Source: Acidobacteriota bacterium
GTDB taxonomy: Bacteria; Acidobacteriota; Terriglobia; Acidiferrales; UBA7541
DNA: 13,412 bases
Reading direction: 5' to 3'
NCBI GenBank assembly: GCA_003161495.1
Contig: PMOP01000057.1
Location: 1-13,412, forward strand
Shown here: piece by piece, positions 1 through 5,049 of the stretch
Position numbering within the stretch: the first letter of the stretch is position 1
Layout: each line of letters begins with the position of its first letter
Program-made: the position numbers and the translations under genes
The notes under the pieces: generated by a model
Databases searched by the model: none
Told to the model about the DNA's origin: nothing
The model's input: the letters and a program-made list of their open reading frames with translations, nothing else

Positions 1-492
1 GACGGGACCCGACGCAGGTGACATTTCAAAGCTCTGAGTAACTTCAATTCCATTTTGCGCGACCACTTTTCCATCCATCGTCGCAATGACATCGTGAACG
101 CCGCCGTAATCTTCGGGAATCTCAAACGTGGCATCCAGACGCCCGCTCGCGTTTACCGGAAATTTTCCGAGAGATAGAATCGTTTCAGAATATTTTCGTC
201 CGCGAAAGTAGTAATAATCCTGGATCACCCAGCCGCCTGTCACGGTGCTATATTTGAGCTCGACGGTTCCACCGGCAGGCAATCCCTCGGCGGCAACTCG
301 CACTTTTGCGCCGACGATGGCTTTTTCGTATTTCAATTCCAGCTTTTGGATGGAAGCGGCATCGGGTTTAGGCGCCGCTTGTAAATTCGCAGATCGTACT
401 GAGAAAAAAGTCAGAGACAAGCAGAAAACAATTGGCAGAAACGTAGCAATACGGTGACAAAGCGAACTGCGGACCGGAAACTCTTCCGTCAT
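1..492 (-). CDS. Exported Ig-like-fold protein, 3'-truncated by window edge
   Basis: This reading frame is open for 164 codons from an ATG to the left edge, where it is cut; the C-terminal part is missing. The N-terminus is a likely signal peptide: a hydrophobic stretch at about residues 18-32 with possible cleavage near LQA|AP at 40. The rest is beta-rich. The part around 112-152 (NASGRLDATFEIPEDYGG, then HDVIATMDGK) has the rhythm of IPT/TIG-type or other bacterial Ig-like domains, where a 'G-x-F-x-x-x-F-x-I/V-P' strand pair precedes 'H-x-V-x-A'. The ATG overlaps the stop of the upstream gene as ATGA, so the two are probably translationally coupled and made together. No catalytic motif is visible. 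Function is unknown; a periplasmic or surface binding role is inference. The start is supported by the overlap, not by a strong ribosome binding site. Confidence 0.8.
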   Translation of the reverse strand, partial: MTEEFPVRSSLCHRIATFLPIVFCLSLTFFSVRSANLQAAPKPDAASIQKLELKYEKAIVGAKVRVAAEGLPAGGTVELKYSTVTGGWVIQDYYYFRGRKYSETILSLGKFPVNASGRLDATFEIPEDYGGVHDVIATMDGKVVAQNGIEVTQSFEMSPASGPV

Positions 493-1001
493 TGAACGAT
501 CGTAACCCAGGACGGCTGCCCACCCTTCGCCGTCCATTCCGCGCTCCGGCCATACTTATCGGTGGCCGTCGCCGAATAATGAACGATGCCGGTCGGGGCA
601 TCCTGCGGCACGGCCCACTTTGCTGTCCACATGCCGGGACGAATCGGCATGTCCATTCCCTTTTCGTTCTTGTGCGGTACCGCGCGATACAGCGCAGGCA
701 AGTCGTACGTCTTTCCGCCGGAAGTGATGTGCACCACAACCTGGGCGGATTCTTCAGGCTTGTTGCTTCCACCGTCAACTGCATAGAGACGGAATCCAAC
801 GTTGTCACCGGCCTTGAATCGATTCCGCAGCGTGCAATTTTCAGGGCTCGCCGGATCCGCAAACACAGCAGTGTCCGCAAACAAAACCAGTTGTCCCACA
901 GGTTTGGCCGCCGATTCTTGCGCAGCCGTCGTCAAGGTGGCCAACATGCCCGCGAACATCCCAAGCGCCGCCAGCGCAACGATCAAAGTGGTTTTTCTCA
1001 T
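489..1001 (-). CDS. Small exported protein with one Ig-like beta-sandwich domain
   Basis: A 170-residue protein of unknown function. It has a classical signal peptide: MRKTT, a hydrophobic core at about 6-25, and likely cleavage at about 26-28 (TTA|AQ). The mature part (about 143 residues) looks like a single beta-sandwich: FKAGDNVGFRLYAVDGG (63-78), a strand AQVVVHI (86-92), MWTAKWAVPQDAPTGIVHYSATATD (124-148 region) and a closing SWVTIVQ. The last two elements, 'W-x-a-x-W-x-v-P-x-x-a-P-T-G' and 'Y-x-x-x-A-t-D-k-x-G-R', are typical of exported Ig-like domains. It has one Cys (56) and no enzyme motif. It lies 98 nt after the TPR/metalloprotease gene and overlaps the next gene by 4 nt, so the three may form an operon. 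The start has only a weak purine-rich sequence upstream, but the signal peptide begins right there. Confidence 0.85.
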   Translation of the reverse strand: MRKTTLIVALAALGMFAGMLATLTTAAQESAAKPVGQLVLFADTAVFADPASPENCTLRNRFKAGDNVGFRLYAVDGGSNKPEESAQVVVHITSGGKTYDLPALYRAVPHKNEKGMDMPIRPGMWTAKWAVPQDAPTGIVHYSATATDKYGRSAEWTAKGGQPSWVTIVQ

Positions 1002-1099
1002 AAGCGCGACGTTAATCCATTTCTAAGTTTCTGTCCAGAAATTTGAGCGGGAATGTCACCGGCAGAGCGTCCCGCCGCACCTGATCGCCCGGTGGCCGA

Positions 1100-2953
1100 T
1101 CACTTCTTGATTTCTACATCCGTAATTTCGCCTTGGTATCGCTGTTTTGCATTCCCACCAGCCGGAGTAAATTTCACTTTCACGGTCCGCCCCTTCAATT
1201 CCGTGCAGGGCCAAAACACCTCAGACTTAATCGGTACGTCGCTAATGAAATCAATTTTCCTGTCGTCCAGGGAATGCAGTTTCATCGGGCCATCCTCCGT
1301 GGAAACGGTCAATACCATCTCTTGAACTTTGCACTGCACGTCGGTAACAGTCCCGTCAATTCTGAGTTTCCCATCATTTACAGGCGGCTCCGTCGTTTCG
1401 GGTTCGCCTGAATCCGTCGCTGTTTCAGCCACATTATCAGCGGGGGACGGCGCGCGCTGAGGATAAGTGTTTCTCGTTTCCGCATTTCTGAGTTCCTGAA
1501 TGTATTCGATGAGCCGATCGGCGTTTTTCCTGGCCTGAGGATCGAGAGGATTGTCTCCCGCGCGAGTCGCGTACGCTTGCGCCTCGTCATACTTGCGCAT
1601 TCTGGCCAACACTTGAGCGAGATCAAGCTGGTAGTAACTGCTCCCAGGTTCCAATAAAACGCTTTTTTTCGCGAGATCAAATGCTTCGGATAGTTTTTCA
1701 CCATTTGCAGCCAGGCGAGTTGCCAGCAGGCCGTACGGCGGCGCAAAATTCGGATTCGCCGCGATGGCCGCGCGAAGATCGGCTTCCGTCTGCGGATCTC
1801 GAAGCCTTGGGTCGGCCTCTTTTGAGGCGAGATTCGCGCGAAGATAGCGCGTGAGCGCATTCTGGGGATCAAGTTCAATGGCCGCGTCCAGTGCGGCGCG
1901 CGCTTCCTCCGACTTGTCCTGCGCATAATACAGGACCGCCAGATTCTGCTGCGCCAGCGCGAGTTTGGGATCATTGCGAGCCGCTTCCTGAAGGAGCATT
2001 TCCGCATCGCTAAACTGCCCGTGTAGTGTGAGGAAACCTCCTCGGTATGCGGCGGCTTCGGAATCCGAAAGTGGTCGAATACGTACGTCGCTTTCGGGGA
2101 CCTTGGCGGGAGCGGGAGTATGCATTTCATAAAAGACGTTGCTGTTCGCGTAGGATTGCAGCGCTTTCTGTAATTTCCCTAAGTCACCGAAGGCCTTTGT
2201 GGCAGCCTCATCCTGGGTCGCCCCTTTCGACAGCGCGTCCAAATACGCCATTAATTGTTGGCGGTGCGCTCCGTTATCTCCCAGCATCAAATAATGCATC
2301 AGGGCCCATGATTCCGCATAAAAAATAGAAACCTTACTGCTTTCGTTGTAGTACGGCGATGCATGATCCACCCGGAACAGCGCGGCAAGGGGAATAAGGG
2401 ATTGTTCGTGAAGCTGCTCCATTAAACCAGCATTGGACATACCGAGGTAAGCAGTTCTGTCGACGATCTTCGAATTGCCGTAAAAATCCGCCATTCCTTC
2501 GGAAATCCAAACGGGCAAAGCGGGGAAATAGGGCATTGTCAGCGAGTGATAATACTCATGGTAGATGGTCTCATACGGATTGTCGCCCAACCCGGTGAGC
2601 TGAACCGCAACCTGCAGTTGATACTGGTAGTTGAGGAACATTCCCGCGGGGTGGGCGTGGCCCTTCTTGGCCCAGTATTCCGGAAGAAGCGAACGCAAAG
2701 TGTTTTCGTCCTTGGCGGCCAAAATTGTGATCACCGGAGTTGGACGGTCCTTCGCGAAAACGAATGAGTTCTGGAATAGATCCCGAATTTGCTCGAATTG
2801 GATGGCCGTATTCCGCGCTTGCTGAGGGCTTGCATTGCTCACGACGATAAAGTTGCTGCTGCGCGCCTCGACCCACTTGTCGTCTTTGGCCCATGCCGAT
2901 GAAATGCCAAACAATATCGCGGCAGCAAGCGCAGCACGTCGAAGATATGTCAT
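1100..2953 (-). CDS. Exported putative zinc metalloprotease (peptidase-MA-like) with TPR repeats
   Basis: A 617-residue exported protein in four parts. Residues 1-22 are a signal peptide (cleavage near AWA|KD). Residues about 30-260 form a gluzincin-like domain: HEYYH at 132-136 fits HExxH (two zinc His and the catalytic Glu), and LPVWISEGMADF carries the probable third zinc ligand Glu at 152. This spacing is typical of the peptidase MA-like family (the Peptidase_MA_2/DUF1570 type). Residues about 300-472 hold about five TPR units. After a Pro/Thr/Glu-rich linker (about 500-526) comes a small beta-rich domain (528-617) that looks like an OB fold. I prefer the ATG at 2953: AGGAG lies 7 nt upstream and the signal peptide starts there. 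A TTG eight codons further upstream is also in frame but overlaps the ribosome binding site and -10 region. Protease activity is inferred; the substrate is unknown. Confidence 0.88.
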   Translation of the reverse strand: MTYLRRAALAAAILFGISSAWAKDDKWVEARSSNFIVVSNASPQQARNTAIQFEQIRDLFQNSFVFAKDRPTPVITILAAKDENTLRSLLPEYWAKKGHAHPAGMFLNYQYQLQVAVQLTGLGDNPYETIYHEYYHSLTMPYFPALPVWISEGMADFYGNSKIVDRTAYLGMSNAGLMEQLHEQSLIPLAALFRVDHASPYYNESSKVSIFYAESWALMHYLMLGDNGAHRQQLMAYLDALSKGATQDEAATKAFGDLGKLQKALQSYANSNVFYEMHTPAPAKVPESDVRIRPLSDSEAAAYRGGFLTLHGQFSDAEMLLQEAARNDPKLALAQQNLAVLYYAQDKSEEARAALDAAIELDPQNALTRYLRANLASKEADPRLRDPQTEADLRAAIAANPNFAPPYGLLATRLAANGEKLSEAFDLAKKSVLLEPGSSYYQLDLAQVLARMRKYDEAQAYATRAGDNPLDPQARKNADRLIEYIQELRNAETRNTYPQRAPSPADNVAETATDSGEPETTEPPVNDGKLRIDGTVTDVQCKVQEMVLTVSTEDGPMKLHSLDDRKIDFISDVPIKSEVFWPCTELKGRTVKVKFTPAGGNAKQRYQGEITDVEIKK

Positions 2954-2960
2954 CGGGTGG

Positions 2961-2966
2961 CTCCTA
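2961..2966 (-). promoter_or_regulatory. Ribosome binding site that decides the metalloprotease/TPR start
   Basis: TAGGAG on the minus strand, 7 nt before the ATG at 2953. An upstream in-frame TTG at 2977 would put this Shine-Dalgarno sequence inside the coding region, so the ATG is the better start. Confidence 0.75.
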
Positions 2967-2976
2967 AAGTGCGGCA

Positions 2977-3005
2977 AGGATACTAGCCATCTAGTAAATT
3001 CTCAA
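2977..3005 (-). promoter_or_regulatory. Putative sigma70-type promoter for the metalloprotease/TPR gene
   Basis: On the minus strand TTGAGA (3005-3000; 5 of 6 to TTGACA) and TATCCT (2982-2977; 4 of 6 to TATAAT) are 17 nt apart. Transcription would start near 2970, giving a leader of about 17 nt with AGGAG before the ATG at 2953. The spacer holds a perfect 6-bp inverted repeat, TACTAG-CCAT-CTAGTA (2981-2996), which also touches the -10 box. A regulator bound there would be expected to block the promoter or alter its geometry. Confidence 0.5.
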
Positions 3006-3146
3006 CAGGTGATTAACTCCCACGTTCGCGATATTGACTTTAATCTGGGATCAGACACATCGAAATCGGCTGGTCTTCTCTTTCTTACCCCCTCTCTTCA
3101 ATACAAGTTATGGCTCCCTAAGTCACCATTGGTTATTTACGAAGAC

Positions 3147-3176
3147 TTGATCCGGTTTCACCGCATGCCCTAAGAT
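3147..3176 (+). promoter_or_regulatory. Weak candidate promoter for the dihydropyrimidinase gene
   Basis: TTGATC (3147-3152) and TAAGAT (3171-3176) are 18 nt apart, each 4 of 6 to consensus. The expected transcript start would leave a leader of about 30 nt that includes AGGGGGAG just before the ATG at 3216. The match is modest and could be chance. Confidence 0.3.
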
Positions 3177-3215
3177 GCCGTTGCCTTCATTCGGCGGCTG
3201 CATTCAGGGGGAGCG

Positions 3216-4610
3216 ATGGGTTTCGACACAATCATTCGCAACGGCACAATCGTCACCGCGACGGATACGTATGCGGCCGACATAGGCATCACGGACGGAA
3301 AGATTGCCACCATCGGAAAAACCCTCCCCATCGAGAATGCCGGAAAATTGATTGACGCCGCGGGCTGTATCGTAATCCCTGGCGGCATTGATGTGCACAC
3401 GCATCTGGACATGCCGTTTGGCGGCACGACCAGCGCCGACGATTTCGAGAGCGGGACGCGCGCCGCGGCTTTCGGCGGCACGACCACGCTGATCGATTTC
3501 GCGATTCAATACAAGGGCCAGACACTGCGCCACGCCTTCGACACCTGGATGAAAAAAGCCGAAGGCAGAGCCGTGGCCGATTACGCGTTCCACTGCATCA
3601 TCACCGAGCTTGGCGACACGCAACTGGAAGAAATGGGCGCGCTCGTCCGCGAAGGCGTTTCTTCCTTCAAACTTTTCATGGCCTATCCCGGCATATTCAT
3701 GCTGGACGACGCGACAATCTTCAAGGCCATGCTGCAAGCCGCGAAACACGGCGGCATGATCTGCATGCACGCGGAAAACGGCGGCGCAATCGACGTGCTC
3801 GTGCAGCGCGCCCTGGCGGAAGGAAAAACCGCGCCGAAATATCACGCGCTCACGCGTCCCACCACCGCCGAAGGCGAAGCCACGTCGCGCGCCATCGCCC
3901 TCGCCGAAATGGCCGGCGCGCCCGTTTACATCGTGCATCTTTCCTGCAACGACGCGCTCGAAAAAGTGCGCGAAGCCCGCGATCGCGGGCTGCCAGCCTA
4001 CGCCGAAACCTGCCCGCAATATCTCCACCTCTCGCTCGAAAATATGGACGTCCCCGGCTTCGAAGGCGCGAAATACGTGTTCACCCCGCCGCTGCGCGAA
4101 AAATGGAATCAGGAAAAACTCTGGCAGGGACTCGCGCAAGACACGCTGCAAGTCGTCTCCACCGATCACTGTCCTTTCTGTATGAAGGAACAAAAGGAAT
4201 TGGGCAAAAACGATTTCACGAAAATTCCGAATGGCGGGCCGGGAGTCGAGCACCGCCTCAGCCTGATTTATTCCGGGGGCGTCCACGGCGGAAAATTTTC
4301 CGCCAACCGTTTCGTGCAACTCGTTTCGACGGCTCCCGCAAAACTGTTCGGCTTATACCCGCGCAAAGGCACAATCGCCGTAGGCTCGGACGCCGACATC
4401 GTAATTTTCGATCCCAACGCCGAGCAAGTCATCAGCGTAAAAACGCACCACATGCGCGTGGACTATTCCATGTATGAGGGAATGCGTGTCAAGGGCGTAA
4501 CAAAAACCGTCCTCTCTCGCGGCCGCATCATCATCGACAATGGAAATTTCACCGGCCGCCCCGGCGCCGGCGAATTTCTCCGCCGCCAGACTTACTCCGG
4601 CGCCGGGTAG
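3216..4610 (+). CDS. hydA: Dihydropyrimidinase / D-hydantoinase
   Basis: A 464-residue cytosolic amidohydrolase, the normal length for the family. It hydrolyses the cyclic amide ring of dihydropyrimidines (5,6-dihydrouracil to N-carbamoyl-beta-alanine), or of 5-substituted hydantoins. Visible binuclear metal ligands are H61 and H63 (DVHTHLDM), K152 (SSFKLFMAYPG; the Lys carboxylated in this family), H185 (CMHAENG), H241 (YIVHLSC) and D317 (STDHCPF). Y157 in the KLFMAY motif and NGGPGVEHR (339-347) match the substrate-contacting regions of characterised dihydropyrimidinases, and this favours the group over allantoinase or dihydroorotase. The start is clear: AGGGGGAG lies just upstream and MxxDTIIRNGTIVT is the usual N-terminus. 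No dihydropyrimidine dehydrogenase, beta-ureidopropionase or carbamoylase gene lies beside it, so natural substrate and pathway cannot be read from context. Confidence 0.95.
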   Translation: MGFDTIIRNGTIVTATDTYAADIGITDGKIATIGKTLPIENAGKLIDAAGCIVIPGGIDVHTHLDMPFGGTTSADDFESGTRAAAFGGTTTLIDFAIQYKGQTLRHAFDTWMKKAEGRAVADYAFHCIITELGDTQLEEMGALVREGVSSFKLFMAYPGIFMLDDATIFKAMLQAAKHGGMICMHAENGGAIDVLVQRALAEGKTAPKYHALTRPTTAEGEATSRAIALAEMAGAPVYIVHLSCNDALEKVREARDRGLPAYAETCPQYLHLSLENMDVPGFEGAKYVFTPPLREKWNQEKLWQGLAQDTLQVVSTDHCPFCMKEQKELGKNDFTKIPNGGPGVEHRLSLIYSGGVHGGKFSANRFVQLVSTAPAKLFGLYPRKGTIAVGSDADIVIFDPNAEQVISVKTHHMRVDYSMYEGMRVKGVTKTVLSRGRIIIDNGNFTGRPGAGEFLRRQTYSGAG

Positions 4611-4866
4611 AGCAACTGGGCTCGCCCCTGTTGTGTCGGCTGGCCATTTAATGCAAAGCCCGCCGCGGATCTCTAGAAGTTATAGGGTGCGATGCCAGGA
4701 GCAATCCCATTGACTGGGAACCTGATGAATCCCACATTCCGAGAAGCAGGACTTACCAGGACCTGGCCCTCTCAAGGCTGTCTTTGCTGGATGGTAACTT
4801 TCCTTGGCACCCGGCAATTTACGACGGCACGCAAGGAAGTCCCCAACTTCTACTCACTGCCCTGTT

Positions 4867-4887
4867 TCAAATGACAGTGTCATTTGA
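4867..4887. promoter_or_regulatory. Perfect 21-bp palindrome, probable operator for the sulfatase gene
   Basis: The arms TCAAATGACA and TGTCATTTGA are exact reverse complements around one central G. A 10+1+10 dyad with a TGACA-N-TGTCA core is the size expected for a dimeric helix-turn-helix regulator such as a TetR- or MarR-type protein; the family is inference. A -10-like TATAAA begins 13 nt downstream (4901-4906), so the right arm lies where a -35 box would be. No good TTGACA-like hexamer is found at 16-18 nt from that -10 box. This fits either a repressor site covering the promoter or an activator-dependent promoter. It could also form a short hairpin in RNA if transcribed from further upstream. 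Confidence 0.55.
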
Positions 4888-4900
4888 CCCGAATCGTCAA

Positions 4901-4906
4901 TATAAA
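4901..4906 (+). promoter_or_regulatory. Candidate -10 box of the sulfatase promoter
   Basis: TATAAA, 5 of 6 to TATAAT, is 13 nt after the palindrome. It would give a transcript start near 4913 and an untranslated leader of about 137 nt before the ATG at 5050. No strong -35 hexamer accompanies it. Confidence 0.35.
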
Positions 4907-4927
4907 ATCTGTCCAGGGAGTTGAGCC

Positions 4928-4960
4928 ATGTGCGCCACAGTTCTCGCACACTCTCGATGA
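4928..4960 (+). CDS. Possible 10-residue leader peptide upstream of the sulfatase
   Basis: An ATG at 4928 opens a frame for MCATVLAHSR followed by TGA. It is preceded by AGGGAG (4915-4920) at an ideal 7-nt distance, better than many real starts in this window. It would be the first frame on a transcript begun at the 4901 -10 box and ends 89 nt before the sulfatase start. The following CTCCCA/TGGGAG inverted repeat (4963-4999) could fold in the leader RNA. Coding is unproven: the frame is very short and a chance match is possible. Confidence 0.25.
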   Translation: MCATVLAHSR

Positions 4961-5036
4961 ACCTCCCACATTCCCATGCCCATCATGCCGACCTGGGAGC
5001 TTAGCTAGGCCGCAGGGGCCAAGAAGATCTCAAAAC

Positions 5037-5042
5037 GGAGGA
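5037..5042 (+). promoter_or_regulatory. Ribosome binding site that decides the sulfatase start
   Basis: GGAGGA ends 7 nt before the ATG at 5050. An in-frame TTG at 5044 is too close to this site to be the start. Confidence 0.8.
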
Positions 5043-5049
5043 ATTGACC

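Larger units (their letters stand above)
4611..5049 (+). other. Gene-free leader region upstream of the sulfatase gene
   Basis: This 439-nt stretch has no convincing protein gene. A 60-codon open frame at 4692-4874 has no plausible ribosome binding site, a low-complexity-free but unrecognisable product and ordinary length for chance. The first 250 nt show nothing clear beyond short imperfect dyads (for example TTCCTTG near 4800 pairing with CAAGGAA near 4832, with a long loop). The last 180 nt hold a 21-bp palindrome, a TATAAA box, a short upstream frame, a CTCCCA/TGGGAG inverted repeat (4963-4968 and 4994-4999) and the sulfatase ribosome binding site. They look like a regulatory leader. Confidence 0.55.

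Noticed and set aside
1047..1075. Inverted repeat GCGGGA/TCCCGC after the metalloprotease/TPR gene, as a terminator
   Set aside because: Only 6 bp with a 17-nt loop and no T run; the three minus-strand genes may well be co-transcribed.
3204..4319. Long open frame (371 codons) on the minus strand opposite the dihydropyrimidinase gene
   Set aside because: It mirrors codon phase of hydA, its product is Phe/Arg/Glu-rich with no recognisable domain, and hydA itself has complete family motifs and a good ribosome binding site.
4692..4874. 60-codon plus-strand frame in the gap before the sulfatase
   Set aside because: No ribosome binding site, no recognisable features, and it ends at the regulatory palindrome; expected by chance.
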